Below, one piece after another: positions 1 through 13,516 of a DNA stretch of 64,000 bases (the stretch's first letter is position 1; the number at the start of each line of letters is the position of its first letter). Source of the DNA: Thamnidium elegans (lineage: Eukaryota; Mucoromycota; Mucoromycetes; Mucorales; Mucoraceae). Under the pieces are notes generated by a model. That model saw only the letters and a program-made list of their open reading frames with translations. It made no database searches and had not been told where the DNA came from. Location: contig JAIXMG010000006.1 of the NCBI GenBank assembly GCA_025201345.1, positions 124,001 through 188,000 of the forward strand. Direction: 5' to 3'. A program made the position numbers and the translations under genes.

Positions 1-250
1 AAAAAAAAGATCTGCATCACTATTTACATTGTGTGCTACAAAAAAAAAAAAAAAAAGTCATCCTTTTTTAATTTCAAAAAAGACATTTTTTGTGTGTGAC
101 AAACCTTTAAGCTAACAACAATGTAATTTCATTCTCTCTTCTGTCGATCGTTGTCGTGACTACCAATACCGGTGTTTCAACACTTTTTTTTTTCCAAGTC
201 GTTAAACAAAGAAATTCTGTTTTCTTAGCCTTTTTTTATTTTTATTTGTA

Positions 251-1695
251 ATGACAAAGAAAGAAAAACAAGAAGTTGACGGTGAGCAAGTGCAAAAGTC
301 CAAAAGACCTATTGGTAAGTAGTATAAAAAACTTATATATATATTTTGTGCAAGACTCATTCAATAATAGATGGCGCATTTCGTCAACAAAGGTTACCTG
401 CTTGGCAACCAGTTTTGACACCTCGAACCGTGTTACCTACATTATTTATTATCGGTATCTTGTTTTGTCCCGTAGGTGGATTATTATGGTGGAATAGCAA
501 CAAAGTAAGAGCACCCTGCTTAAAATTTTTCCGCCATGTAACTAATATATTTTATCTATAGGTTGACCAGATAATGATCAATTATTCTCATTGTAAACAA
601 TACACTGCTCCAGTTTACATGATACCTAATCTTTACGACTATCAATTATCTGATTCATCAATTGATGTTTCTACTTTACAATCACCAGCCTACAGTTACA
701 AGAACGCAACTAACTTTCTTGACCCCAATTGGGGAAACCCTAATAATTTATCCGTTCCTCGTTGTATCATTGACTTTACAGTACCTACAACAATGAAGGG
801 TCCCATCTTCATGTACTATAGACTCACTAATTTTTATCAAAACCATAGACAGTACATTAAGAATTTCGATGGTACCCAATTATTAGGTGATGTAGTGTCA
901 TCTGGCACATTACGAACAAATTGTGACCCTTTGGCATATTCTGATAATGGAAAAGTTATTTATCCATGCGGACTGATAGCCAATTCCTTGTTTAACGGTA
1001 AAATAAAAAAATATATATTAAATTAACAATCACTAATGCACACAAAAATAGATACTGCTTCAAACCTAACTTCAGTTGATGCATCAACAGATACAACATT
1101 CGTTATGAGTACAAATAATATTGCATGGCCAACTGATAAACAAAAATACGGTCCTACAAAGTATCAAACTTCACAGATTGTCCCACCTCCTAATTGGGCA
1201 CTTCGTTACCCAGACGGGCAATATACGGATGAATATCCCCCGCCAGATTTATCTACCATGGAGAGACTTATGGTTTGGATGCACGTGGCTGCCTTGCCTG
1301 ACTTTCGTAAAATATGGGCAAGAAATGATACGCATGATTTACAAGCTGGCAGATGGAGAGTTTCTATTGATATGAGTAAAGTGTATTTTTTTTATTTATT
1401 TTTTCAAAAAAAAAAAAGAAGCTAATTAAAGAAAACTATAGACTTTGATACGCTACAATACGGTGGAACTAAATGGATGGTGTTATCCACAACAACTGCA
1501 TTAGGCGGTCGTAACCCATACTTGGGTATTGCATTTATGTCTATTGGTGGTCTCTGTATCTTGCTTGGTTTATTATTTACACTTCGACACTGTATTAGAC
1601 CCCGGAAACTAGGTGATGAGTCTTACTTATCTTGGAACCAACCTGGTGGTGGTTTACCAAAGAACAAACGTGCTGCTCATCTTCATAATGAATAG
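251..1695 (+). CDS. CDC50: CDC50/LEM3 family flippase beta subunit
   Basis: Accessory (beta) subunit of a P4-type ATPase lipid flippase; the family escorts the ATPase out of the ER and is needed for phospholipid flipping in Golgi, endosome or plasma membrane. I read five exons: 251-314, 371-504, 562-997, 1052-1375 and 1442-1695, all with GT-AG junctions and preserved frame, giving about 403 residues. Seen: short basic N-terminus, the family hallmark FRQQRLPAWQPVLTP just before the first membrane segment (about residues 42-63), a large luminal loop with the conserved Cys and Asn-X-Ser/Thr sites (for example YPCGLIANSLFN, residues ~200-210), and a second membrane segment near residues 348-370 followed by a short cytosolic tail. 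Length and layout match the family. Its stop lies only about 84 bp before the next start on the same strand. Which paralogue (CDC50, LEM3 or CRF1) cannot be told. Confidence 0.95.
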
Positions 1696-1779
1696 TCACG
1701 GTATCATTTAACTAATAAAAATAAAATAAAAATTCCACACACACACTCTCTTTTTTTCTTTTTCATCATAAATAATAAA

Positions 1780-2976
1780 ATGAAGACCTCATTAGGTTTG
1801 GCTCTTGTATTTTATTCTGCTGGTGCTCTTGCGCTTCAATCATATTGTCAACCTGGTTTCAAACCTATTGAAAGTACGGATTTGAAGTTAGATTTAGGAC
1901 CTCTCAACAAGTAAGTATACATATATCCTCTTTCACTTTTACCTAACACGAAAAAAAAAAAAAGAGAGTTTGTTCTTTTTAGAAATACCACTACACCACC
2001 AACTTTAACATCTCTTGTAACCCAAATAAACTTATGTGATCAACTTCCTATTCCTGATGAGCCCAAGAACGTAGATCTTTGTGAAAAGGGTGCTGTAAGT
2101 TAAAAAAAACTTGTTAGACTAAATATTTTTAAGACTCAAGCGTTTTGTTTGTTAAGCTCATCTGTAGAAGGACCTATGTTACGAAAAAAATAGATGATAA
2201 GGAATTTGTTATGATTACTCAGGTACAAAACATCGCTGTGGATTCCGGAGAGTAAGTATTGACAACTGACAAGTGAATAACGGGGGGAGACAGGGGAAGC
2301 TAAAAAAAAAATGTATTCACCCTTTATATTTCTAGCCGATTAAGGCCTGAATTTAAACCTATTGATAAGGAAGCTGATGCCACAAAGAGTAAGAATAATA
2401 TAATATGTGTGTTAAATCAGGAAAAAGTAACGAACTCTGTTTTTTTTTTCTACAAAAGCTGGCTATCAATACCTTTTAACTTTAAATGGTGGTTCTTATA
2501 ACGATAATGCTCAATCTGCTTCTATTACATTAGAGTGTGATGAATCTCAATCTCGTTCAGTAAAGTATACATATATAAAGAGAGAAGGAGGAAAGGGAAA
2601 TTCTTATACCTTTTTTTTTTTGTAGGAAAAAGCAAGTGACCCTGTTATTATTGACTATAACGATAATAATCATGTTTTGACTCTTCGTTGGAAGACTGTT
2701 TTCGCATGCGCGTAAGTAAATTAATTTGACACACACAAAAACATACTGACAGATAAATAGCTTGAAACCCGATGAAAAAATACCTGATCATAAAGACGAA
2801 GGAGATAATAAAAAGGAAGAGTCCAAGGGAATGTCTGGTATCGGTATCTTTTTCACTATTATTCTTGTCATTGGTGCTGTTTACTTTATTGGTGGTGCCT
2901 TTTATAACTACAAGGTTTATAACGCTAGAGGCCGTGATCTTATTCCTCACCTTGGTAAGCTTTTTCTTATTACTAT

Positions 2977-3017
<41 letters not shown>

Positions 3018-3208
3018 AAATGTTTTGTTTTGTAGAATTTTGGCTTGATCTTCCTTATCTTATTAGAGTAAGTGTTTCAAAAAAAAAAAAAGAAAAAAAA
3101 AAGAGAACTATATTTGTATTAACCAATCTTAAATAGGACCTTTTTGCTCACGTTGTTGATTCCGTCATGTCTCGTCGTCCCGGTAGTGGAGGATACGTTG
3201 CTGTCTAA
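1780..3208 (+). CDS. ATG27: ATG27-like / mannose-6-phosphate receptor homology membrane protein
   Basis: Single-pass membrane protein related to yeast Atg27, which cycles between Golgi, endosome and phagophore sites and helps deliver Atg9 vesicles. Seen: an N-terminal signal peptide (MKTSLGLALVFYSAGALA), a luminal region with spaced cysteines of the MRH type (SYCQPGF, ITLECDESQ, TVFACA), a transmembrane segment around 2830-2905 (GIGIFFTIILVIGAVYFIGG) and the conserved cytosolic tail YNARGRDLIPH followed after an intron by EFWLDLPYLIRD. The gene is cut by many short introns that hold poly(A) runs, among them an unbroken run of about 36 A near 2979-3015. The first ATG at 1780 opens the signal peptide. 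The last exon ends GGYVAV-stop. It could instead be named a cation-dependent mannose-6-phosphate receptor homologue; the tail favours the Atg27 group. Confidence 0.88.
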
Positions 3209-3363
3209 AAAAAAAAAAAAAAAATCACACTAAAAAAAAAAAATTAAATTTATATGTAATAATGATTTTATTTTATACAATTGAAAAATGTTGGAAGGGA
3301 AATGAATGGAAAGAGAGATATTACAGACATATAAACCATATGAAAAAGTGCTTTTTTTTTTGT

Positions 3364-5607
3364 TTATAAAGAAACAACTGATACAGAAACGGAATCAATA
3401 TCTTTTTTATCCTGTAATTGTTGTACTTTATGAGCCATAGCAGGCGATACATTAATTGCAGTTGAAGCCCCAGTTTTTGGTCTTAAAAGAGCCAATGAGG
3501 AAGATTTCCTTAATCTAGACTGTTGATGATCATGAATGGATGTATCAGAGGTATAATCTTGTGAATAGGTAATTTGAATGGTACTTTGAGTATCACATGC
3601 TAATGATGGAGGTGACACCATGGTATCGTCTGTAATGACATGCGTTAATGTTGGTAAAGAATCATCCATAGTACAAGATGAAGGTGAAGAGCTAAGTGAA
3701 TCAGGAGATGAAGATAAAGATCCAACAAAACTAGTATCATGATTATTATTTGGATTGGATATAGCGATTTGTCCTATTGTTGTTCTATCTCCATCTCCAG
3801 CAGATGATGGTATATGAATTGGTATAGTACTACTACTTAAAGTAGGTGCACTTGCATTATGTACAGAAACACTATCTGCATCGTACGGTGTACGTAATTT
3901 AGAATGTTGTTGTTGTTGTTGTTGTTGTTGTAATCGTTCCGGTACAGCAGAGAATAATTCGGGTAATGATTTTGCAGTGGTTAATAAAGCTTCGTCATGT
4001 TCATGTCTCTTTTTGTGAGTCTTTTTGGATTGTTTAGTTTCTACTGGTGGTGATGGTGTTTCAATAGGCATGTTTGATTTAACATCATTCTGGTTATCAC
4101 TATTATCTTCATCTGATTCTTCAAAGATACCACCTACACCGTTTGTTGGAAAGAAAGTGATATCATCAAAGTTTGGTAAAACCATGGTTTCCATAATAAA
4201 CTCTTGTATTTTAGTTTCAATTGCCTTGACAACCACCGAATACCCTACTCTCTTTTCCCAGACTACAGGTTCAACCTTCCACTCCATTTTCGGACATTCA
4301 TAAAACCCATACCAGAATCTATTTGTTGGTGGCTCTTTAATTTTCATCAAGAACTTGCCTTCAATTTCTTTTAAAGTGATACCCAATACCAAATCAATCG
4401 TTAAAGGTCTTAGTAAATCCGAATACTTCCATTTCAAGACAGTTTCAATCTCAACTCGAAACCCGCCATCGTACTGCAAATGAGCTTCAGCAGATAATTC
4501 TCCTGTAGGACTTAGACCTAGTAATTTGGGTTGCGTAAAACGGGGTAAAGCATGACCTGGATCAACCGATCTCACTGTGATTTCACCTAAAAACGGTGGT
4601 CTCTTTGCATTGATCTTATCCAACTTTGAGACAATCTTTTTATATAACGCTTCCTTAATGTCTTTTGTTCGATAGACACCAAAAAAAATTCTACCCAAGA
4701 TAGCATTTAACCACTGTGTTTGAAAATGATGTTGATCACTGTGAACCATTGTAATTAAATGATTCATAGCCGATTGATCGAAATGAGTTTTATCCTGTTG
4801 TTGAGCTTGTTGATTTGGTTGTGATAACTTGGATGCTTTAATAAATGCAAAGAACCAGTCTTCTTTATCAATACATCGATTACAATTTATATAATAACTT
4901 GCTCCTTCCTTATTAACCAATTTTATCAAATGAGGCTTTGAGAACAATTCAAAGTCTTGTAAGTCCGGCGGATGTGTCGTTACTGTATGATGATTTAACA
5001 TGATCACTCCTTTACTATCCAATTGCTTCTCAGAATCGTACAGGTATAATGTACTGTATTTCAATACTGCAAAGTAAATATTGGCTGATTCTTTTTTACT
5101 GGCTTTACCGGAAATATATGATTTTACCATATCTCCAATAGATGCGTCTGGTAATGCTTGTTCTTCATCTCTAGATACTTTTAACCAGCCTATTTTGTAT
5201 AATTGATTAGGTGTGGTTTCTTCACTTTCTTTATGTATTGGGTCCAAAGGTTGTGTGCAATCGTCATTGTCAATGTCATTACTTTCGACTAACCATAAAG
5301 ACTGTATTGGAAATATAATTCGACTGTATATAACGTAGCATAGACCAAGTGATAGTATAAATAATGGGAATAGTGTTAGACCACCTATAATATAGGCAAC
5401 CAAAAAGTTGAAAGAAACAAACATGTAACGTAAAGAAAAAGAGAGAAAGAGAAAGAAAAGAAAGAAAAAAAGGAAAACGAAAAAAGGAGTTTTTCTGATC
5501 ATAACTCGTGCTTGTGACCTCATGGTATTTTTTTTTATTGCCATGGTTACTATATTTTCGGGTCGGACAAGCAAAAAGTTCAAATTAAAAAATGTATGCA
5601 AATTCAA
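3364..5607 (-). CDS. NVJ2: PH and SMP-LTD domain lipid-transfer protein (NVJ2/TEX2-like)
   Basis: Uninterrupted 747-codon reading frame. Seen: two hydrophobic stretches near the N-terminus (about residues 40-100) that can anchor it in the ER, a PH domain at about 135-265 (GWLKVSRDEEQ to EDWFFAFIKAS), and an SMP lipid-binding domain at about 295-485 (QWLNAILGRIF, GEITVRSVDPG, LVLGITLKEIEGKF, ending MVLPNFDDITFF). The C-terminal third is low complexity: Ser/Thr-rich, with an 8-9 residue Gln run coded at 3907-3931. SMP proteins of this layout move ceramide or other lipids at ER contact sites in yeast (Nvj2) and animals (TEX2); that role is inferred here. The first ATG is at 5607; a later in-frame Met (about residue 22) would remove a poorly conserved leader. 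It begins about 99 bp after the stop of the large kinase gene on the same strand. Confidence 0.9.
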   Translation of the reverse strand: MNLHTFFNLNFLLVRPENIVTMAIKKNTMRSQARVMIRKTPFFVFLFFFLFFLFLSFSLRYMFVSFNFLVAYIIGGLTLFPLFILSLGLCYVIYSRIIFPIQSLWLVESNDIDNDDCTQPLDPIHKESEETTPNQLYKIGWLKVSRDEEQALPDASIGDMVKSYISGKASKKESANIYFAVLKYSTLYLYDSEKQLDSKGVIMLNHHTVTTHPPDLQDFELFSKPHLIKLVNKEGASYYINCNRCIDKEDWFFAFIKASKLSQPNQQAQQQDKTHFDQSAMNHLITMVHSDQHHFQTQWLNAILGRIFFGVYRTKDIKEALYKKIVSKLDKINAKRPPFLGEITVRSVDPGHALPRFTQPKLLGLSPTGELSAEAHLQYDGGFRVEIETVLKWKYSDLLRPLTIDLVLGITLKEIEGKFLMKIKEPPTNRFWYGFYECPKMEWKVEPVVWEKRVGYSVVVKAIETKIQEFIMETMVLPNFDDITFFPTNGVGGIFEESDEDNSDNQNDVKSNMPIETPSPPVETKQSKKTHKKRHEHDEALLTTAKSLPELFSAVPERLQQQQQQQQHSKLRTPYDADSVSVHNASAPTLSSSTIPIHIPSSAGDGDRTTIGQIAISNPNNNHDTSFVGSLSSSPDSLSSSPSSCTMDDSLPTLTHVITDDTMVSPPSLACDTQSTIQITYSQDYTSDTSIHDHQQSRLRKSSSLALLRPKTGASTAINVSPAMAHKVQQLQDKKDIDSVSVSVVSL

Positions 5608-5706
5608 CTATGACTAAAAACAGCGTTGTATGTGTATATATTGTTTCATTAAAAAAATAATATTCTGTATTTATTATAGTACAAAGGGGGGAATTAAAAA
5701 AATCTA

Positions 5707-8700
5707 TCATTTATCTGTAATGGCTAATGATTCTATTTGTTTTGTCTTTTGACAATACTTTCTCAAAGATTCAGCAAGTATCTTTTGATTTAATGGTTTT
5801 GTTAGATAACCATCCATACCGGCATTTAAACAAATTTGCTTTGCGCTTTCTTGTACATCTGCTGTCAAGGCAACAATGGGGAACCTTGTATCTCTGTTTT
5901 CTTCTTTTTCAATTTCTCGAATACGTTTTGTTGCTGCTACGCCATCACACTTTATAAATAGAAAAAAAAATATTAACAAAAGGGGTTAAACTAAAGCTTA
6001 TATATATATATTTACCTTTGGCATATGATGATCAAAAAAGGCCATAACGAAAAACCCTACGGGATGGTTACTCCATGCGTTTACTGCTTCTAGACCATTA
6101 TTTGCACATTCTACTTGGAATCCTAATCTTGTGAGTTGTTTGAGCAATAGTTTTTGTGCTACCGGATTATCTACAAATGACATAATTATGATGAATACAT
6201 ACAACAATACAAAAAGTATATACATATATATATCTTTTACCTTCTGCTATTAAAATATTCATAGTACTAAACAATTCTCTTTCTTCATCCGTAATAAGTT
6301 GTACGGTCCTAGAACGTGCATTATCTATTTTAGGCACCGGTTTAATCTTATTTAACATTTCACCAATCGTTCTTAACAACTTAATACGACGAAACGGAAC
6401 TGCCATACGAATAGACTTGCAGTGCATTTTATAATTAGGCACTTGTTCTACCACACCTTGCTGACCATTGGTAATACCACTGGCTGGATAATTCATAATA
6501 ATCACTAACCCATCCGGGTTTAATTTAGTTGCATCTTCTAACCAAGTAGCTGATGCAGTGGAATCTTGGTTCATAAATAAACCAACAATAATCACATCGT
6601 ATTTGTTCTGTACTACCAGCTTGTTAAATTCTCCAATCTCTGCTACGCCATCCACTTCAACTCCCGGTAAGATATGTCGAATCATATCAATAGTAGCTGT
6701 ATACTTGGATATCGATAATATTCGTATGTTTGAAATACATTTTAATAAAGATTTACGGTCATCATGATATCCTTCCGTTTGAAGACTTTTCATTTGCTGA
6801 GAACGAAGTTTAGATACACGAACACTGAAATAGAAGTCGGACCCTTTGCCTGGAACACTTGACACGTTGATTGTACCCGACATTAACTCAACCAATTGAA
6901 GACAAATAGAAAGTCCAAGCCCTGTACCACCATATTTTCGACTAATTGAAAAAAAAAAATGTTATTTACATGTATAATGCAATGTACAATTATATATATA
7001 TATATATACTTACGTTGTACTGCCATCCACTTGAGAGAACGGTTCGAATAAAACTTTTCGTTGTTCTTGACTAATACCAATACCAGTATCAATGACTTCA
7101 AACAACAATGATAACTGGTCATCTTTAGCATGCGTCACTGTTGGGTTAACAGAACACTGAATTCGGATTTCACCATCATGCGTAAACTTGATAGCATTTC
7201 CCAACAAATTAATTAACACTTGACGTAACCGGTTACCATCGGCCATAACAACCGGAGGCACATCTTCTGAAACGATATAAGCAATATTAATACCTTTTTG
7301 TATCGCCATAGCAATTAACATTTCAACCACATCTGCAATAATATCTTCAATCACCACCGGGGAAACATCCAACGTAACTTTTCCTGCTTGTAATTTCGAA
7401 AAGTTTAATAAATCATCAATAATCTGTAACAAGATTTCACATGATTCCTTTGCTGTCTTGACCAAATCACGTTGTTCATTATCCAAAGCCGTCTCCGCCA
7501 GCAACGAGATCATACCGTAAAACCCAGAGAAGGGTGTACGAATTTCATGACTCATATTCGCTAAAAAGATTTCTCTTAATCGAGTGGCACGTACAGCTGC
7601 TTCTTTACTCTTTCTTGCATCTTCTAAAGCTTGTTTTTGCATTTCAATCATTCTCATATTGGCCATCGTCACACGTTGCACCGATTTAAACAGAACAGCA
7701 TTGCTGATAGAGATACCCATTTGTTGACACAACAAACTAAGTACAGTAATATGACGCTGCGTAAAGATACCACTGGATCCCTCAATAAACAAGCACCCTG
7801 CAAGTGCACTTTTATGAATGATAGGCATACAAATAACTGATTTGCTTCCGACACGTTCGTACCAGGGACCTACAGCAAATCGTGCATCTTGATCTACATT
7901 ATGTATAAATATACTTTCTCCTGTATTGATAGTATGATGTACGATACGACTTGAAACCAAACTATCGTCATCCGCTACAGGTCTTGGTGGATCAAATGTC
8001 ATGGACCCATCTTGCTGACTACCATATGCGCACATACCGTATTTCTCTTCTTTGACAATAATTGCTCCGCAATCAGCTCCAGAATTTTCTAAAATAATAG
8101 CCATCATTGATTTCAATAAACTATCAAACTTGACCTCAGAAGAAATCACTTGCGAGCTCTTCAAGATAGACGCCATATCAAGAATGTCCAACGTTAAAAG
8201 AGTTTGTTCTGTGGTCACAGGTGGAATCGTTTCAGATACAAAAGGTTCATTGATCGTGTTAATTTGTCCCATAGAAGAAGTACTCCAAGTACCCTGTGGA
8301 CCCAAAAATGGAAACGGATCCGTTTGAATGCCCGTATCATGAGATTCAATACGATTATCATCATATTCACTTAATAAAGAACTGTACTTGATACCCAAAT
8401 GGTTGGCTTTTCCATAAGACCCGTGATGAAGATAAAGATTCATTGCTTTTTTAATCAATCCATAAGCTGCATTCTTTAACCCTGCACGAGCATAAAATCC
8501 ACCAGCATATTCATGGCACACACAGAGATCTAAGAACCAGCCTCCTTCACGACACTGATCAATTGCATTTTCATATAGTTGAATAGATGTAGCAATATCA
8601 TTTGTCAGTGAAGATTTTTCAGCTTCCACTAACGTATACCACATATTAAAGTTAACTGTGGAATGAGTTACCCATTCTTCCATTCTAGCTTGATTGGCAT

Positions 8701-11700
8701 TCACACGCTCCATATACATATTGATTTCTTCTTCAGTTAATTGTTCACACCTGAGTTTTTCAATGATAGCAAGAGAATGATAGGTAAGCATCATACGTGT
8801 ATGTCGATGACAAGGATGGTTATGAATACCACGAATGCACATATACCCAACCGCAATAGCATGTTCATAATGTCCGTACAAGACCAACGGAACCAACCTA
8901 AAAGAATCATACCAATTCAGCGGCACATCCAGGTTGGAGCTCTGTTTACAACTCTCTGAAATAAAATGAATATCATTAAACCCATCATCACCATCAAAGA
9001 TTTCAAACGAAGAAGTATTATACGTATGACCTTGCAAAGCCTTGATCGTACGAATCACTGCCATAATCAAAATATTTGAATCCACAGAAGAAGACCACGA
9101 GTGAATAGCATCATAACATGTCTCCGCCTCTACAAGCGTATCTGCCAAGTTGTCTCCAACGTAATATAAACTAGTCGCAATATGAAGATGAGAAAACGAA
9201 GCGTAGATACGATCACCAGCAGATAACGAGAACCTTAACGTGGTTCGGTACAGGGGTAAAACGTCTCTATAATGGTGTTTCCACATATGCAAGAAATTAC
9301 CGTACAAGAACCCAGCACGCCCCTTTTCATTATACCCACCATGTCTTTCCGTGATCGCTACACCTGCTGCGCCGAGCTCTTCACCATAACTATACTCGTG
9401 ATAGATCTCAACTGATGCTAGACCCATAAACACCAATGCAATACCTGATACAGACGTCATACCTTTGGCCAACGAAAGATGAACAATCTTTGACGCCAAA
9501 TAAAACATTTCAGTTTGATTACCAAGCCAATAAGCAGACGTACACATTTCTTCCAAAATACTCATAATTGATTTTAATTTCGGATCTTCACACGGTTCAA
9601 TCTTGATCAACGCATCAAACCCAATACGATTAATAGTCTTTACCACCGTGTTGTATTCACTATCCAATTCTTGTCTCGTCAGGTTATATCTAAAGTCTTC
9701 AATATCCAATTCAAATAAACATTTTCTTAGCGACTCTGCGCCTTCATCATGCATCTGTCTAGCAAAGAAATACTTGTTCTGAATACGATAGGCAGTAACA
9801 CGATCCATGGGTTCTGTAGTATTCTTAAATATAATATCTAAATACTTTTCTGTTGTATCGTATTCACCAACGACCCAACTAAGCGCCACCGAGTTGGAAT
9901 AAAGATGATGTGTCGTGGTATACTCTTGTTTCCAACAAACATGGTCTAATAACGAAATAGCCGCTTTATAATACCCAAACGCCATCTTGTGTGCACCAGA
10001 AGCTCTTGCTTTATTACCTGCCTCAATTAAAATATCTCGATAACTTGATTTATCTTCTAGTTCATGTACAAGCGCTAAACATTTCGTTAAATGATCAGAC
10101 ACTAAAAAGCTATCCACCGTACTTTCCGTTAATAAATATTTAGCGATTTTAAGATGAATCTTTTCTCTGCTTTTGGGGTTAGCAAGTTCCATAGCTGCTT
10201 GTGAGTATCGATCATGAGACCATTTAAATTCATCGCTTTCTAGGGGTACGATATATCCTTCTTGCAAAGCTGCTTGTAATCCATTGATAGGATCACGTGT
10301 TGTTGTCTTGCGAGATGTATTTGCAGAAGCTGAACCAACACCGCCACCAACTTCACTAGCATTACTACTACTACTTCCGCCATGCTGACTATTACTCACC
10401 ATTCCACCCGTGGGTCCTGTGTTATGCGAAAACTTGATTAACGGATGCAATGATTCAATCACCATCGTTTTATCTTCACCATTGCTACTTTGAGGCTCAG
10501 ACGACACAGTATCTGTATCCGAGAACTCGGACTCCGGATCCGAATGTACCATCAAATGCTTGACTGTATTCCACGAGAAGGTATCTCCTACAAACGAAGC
10601 CCACTTCAACAATCTTTGACCATCCATGGGTAACTCCTTTAACCTATTTACCAAAAAACTAATATCCAATTCGGCGTCACGATCCGCACCATCATTTGTC
10701 ATAATCGCTTGTTGAATATCCGCTAAATTATAATCCCATTCATTTTCTTCCCAATGGAAAAAGATCATCTTCTTTTTTTCCAGCGTGGCCAGCAGCTGTG
10801 AAGTATAAAATGCATTACCCCGCGTCTTTTTATAAACTAACTCGGCAAGTGGTAAAACCGAATCTCGGTCAACGTCTAAAGGTCTATGGAGGGCATCACT
10901 GATATAATCTACAAGGGAGTCAAAATCGAGCGTATCAATTTTTATATTGCGAATAGTTGCATAATCATTGGCAAGTAATCTCTCCAAGGCTTCAGTGACT
11001 TCTTGATCTCGGTATGCAATAAAGATGAGTATCTTGAGTCTTGATCCAATCATACTTTCAATTAATTCAAGTGACGGATCATCTGCTAAATGTAAGTCAT
11101 CCAGAAACTACGCAACCAAAAAAAGTTAAATTACAATCAGATTTCTCCCGCTACACACACACACAAAAACTTACCAAGGTAACCATGCGCCATTGAGTTA
11201 ACGCTCTAAACACTTCCACAAACAAATTATGAAACCTGATTCTAGTTTCAACATTATCCAAATGTACTTCATTTAAGGGTTCTTCCGAATCTTCACTATC
11301 GACAGGATCCAATAACGGTTTTAACTCTGGTACTAAATCCGCCAACAGCTCAATCTTACAAAACTGTGTGCCTAAATGAGACTTCAAGTGGTTATAAAAC
11401 GAATGAATTTCTTCTTCGGATTCAGAAAGGATTTGCTGTAATATTTGTGATAATGATTTTAAAATACAACTGTATGGCACTTTATGTCTAGAATCAAATT
11501 TGGACGTAGCTACATAACTATTTACACAAGTTAGAACCTAAATTTAATAATAATAAAAAAAAACATTCTGTTATTTATTTCTTCTTACCCGTGCTGTCTT
11601 GCCACATTTTGAACAGCACCAAAGATGGTAGATTTACCTACCCCTCCAGGTCCAGAAATAGAAACAATCTCAACTCCTTGCTTATGTCCACCTGCAATCC

Positions 11701-13516
11701 TGCCATTACCACTAGATATATCACTGCCATCAAATCCACTGCAATAGCTAGGTGAAGCATTTGACTTGACTCCAATCCCACTTGACAAGACACCACCAGT
11801 ACCACCATTATAACTACCAGTCGCTGAACATTGATCACTTATACCATCACTGACACTTGCGTTACCCGTATGAAAGCTTTCACTTGTAATCGTTTGTAAC
11901 GTAGATCCGGCTGAATAAGATTTATCACGACGAGATCGAATGGATTTATACACACCTGCTACACGTTGAATAATATATGTCATTTCTACAATAGTACCTT
12001 GTCTACCATAAATGGTCTTTGGTAAAGTGAATACAGATGCTACATCTCGTTCCGCTAATGGAAACGATGGTATGACTTCATGCGCTGATTCCGAAGCAAA
12101 GTTGAGTCGTTTTAAACATTCCTTTAAATCTGCTCTGATACCATATGCACTACTGTATCTATCATCTGGAGACTATTAAAATTAGGGGTAAAAAAAAAAG
12201 ATAAGGGAAACAGAAATATAGTTTAGCATATTTGTTTATAGTTTCGATGCAGAAATATTATAAGGTTTTTACCTTGTTTGTCATTTTTTCAATAATACGT
12301 GCTACTACTTCAGGTACTTCCAATTGAATTTCATGAATCAAAGGTACTTTTCTACTAAGTATACCGTTTAATATCTCTAAAGGTCCACCATCAAAAGGGT
12401 TTCTACCAGTCAACAATACAAAAAACACAATACCCAAGGAGTAAATGTCGGAACGATGATCAGGTACATAAGTTGTTCTACCTGTTTGTTCAGGGCTCAT
12501 ATATACCAACAAATTCTGTAACATATCCATCGACTCCTTATTATTAGCTGTCTTTCGCCAACCTTCACTTGTTAAATAGGTTTCCAAAGTTTTGGTCCCT
12601 GACCCAAAATTCCACATCTTTACTCGAGCCGAGTCCTCTCCAGACCACTGAAAAGCAGATAACCTTACTTCTCCATGCACGACGTTATTTCGATGGATAA
12701 ATTCGAGACAATCCGTACATTTAATAGCAAATCTTAAAAAAGTACTGAGATCAAATTTCGGTCCTACGCTCGGTAAACTAGATGCTGGTTGTACAGGTTG
12801 ATAATAATAATCTGTATTATTGTTACTGTTATTGTTATAATTATTTTCAACTTGACGGTTATGATATTGCAGCTGTCTTCTTATTGTTTTAGTATCGTCA
12901 TATTCACTTCCACTCATACTGGAACCTTTATCGGAAAATGTACTATATTTAGTTAAATCTTCGGAAGTTCGCTTTGGATCGAGATAATTTTGTCCCTCAT
13001 CAGTATAGATCACTACTGTTAATCCACTAGGTAAATGAATATATTCAAGTGGTCTAACTAAAAGTAATCACAAGCAAAAAAAAAAAAAAAAAAAAAAAAA
13101 AAGGAAAAAAAAAAAAAAGAAAAGTATTAGGGATATATGTAACTCCGAATAATATTACTTCTATTATAAAATATAGTATACCTAAAAATGATGATCCATC
13201 GCCAAGTTGAAATAGTCTCTTCATAATATAGTATTCTCTTTCTAATCTTAGTGAATTTGGTGATACCTTGGCGACTACCGGTTTCTTATTTGAAATTCTG
13301 CAATTGATTTTTTAAAGTATATATTAGCCTACGACTACTAGTAATAACATTATCTTGTACGTACCGATAACCAGACACTATATCAACATTTTCACCATGA
13401 GCCAAGCTTGGTATGGGTGCTACTTTAAAATGATAGTTTGGTATCTGTAGCGTATCTCCTAAAATACTAAACCCAGTTGAATCTGTAAACGATCCCGTTG
13501 ATCCAGAATTCGACAT
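5707..13516 (-). CDS. Giant hybrid histidine kinase with N-terminal pseudokinase (group X, Mak2/Mak3-Chk1 type)
   Basis: Multi-exon gene for roughly 2,400 residues. Order seen: a Ser/Thr-kinase-like domain (13516 to ~12260), an AAA/NACHT-like P-loop region ([11 protein letters not shown], ~11640), a long helical repeat region (~11050-8250), a GAF domain (~8200-7680), HisKA with the phospho-acceptor His in [14 protein letters not shown] (~7550), HATPase_c (N box [15 protein letters not shown]1 [17 protein letters not shown]) and a receiver domain. The receiver is built across two introns: [14 protein letters not shown], phospho-acceptor Asp in [10 protein letters not shown], Lys in YLTKPL. The kinase part keeps the VVAK lysine but has HGE instead of HRD and NFG instead of DFG, so it is probably inactive as a kinase. 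Proteins of this architecture sense oxidative or cell-wall stress in fission yeast and Candida and signal through a YPD1 protein; one lies at 48.5 kb. Introns were found near 13300, 13100, 12200, 11560, 11110, 6980, 6230 and 5980. Confidence 0.93.
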
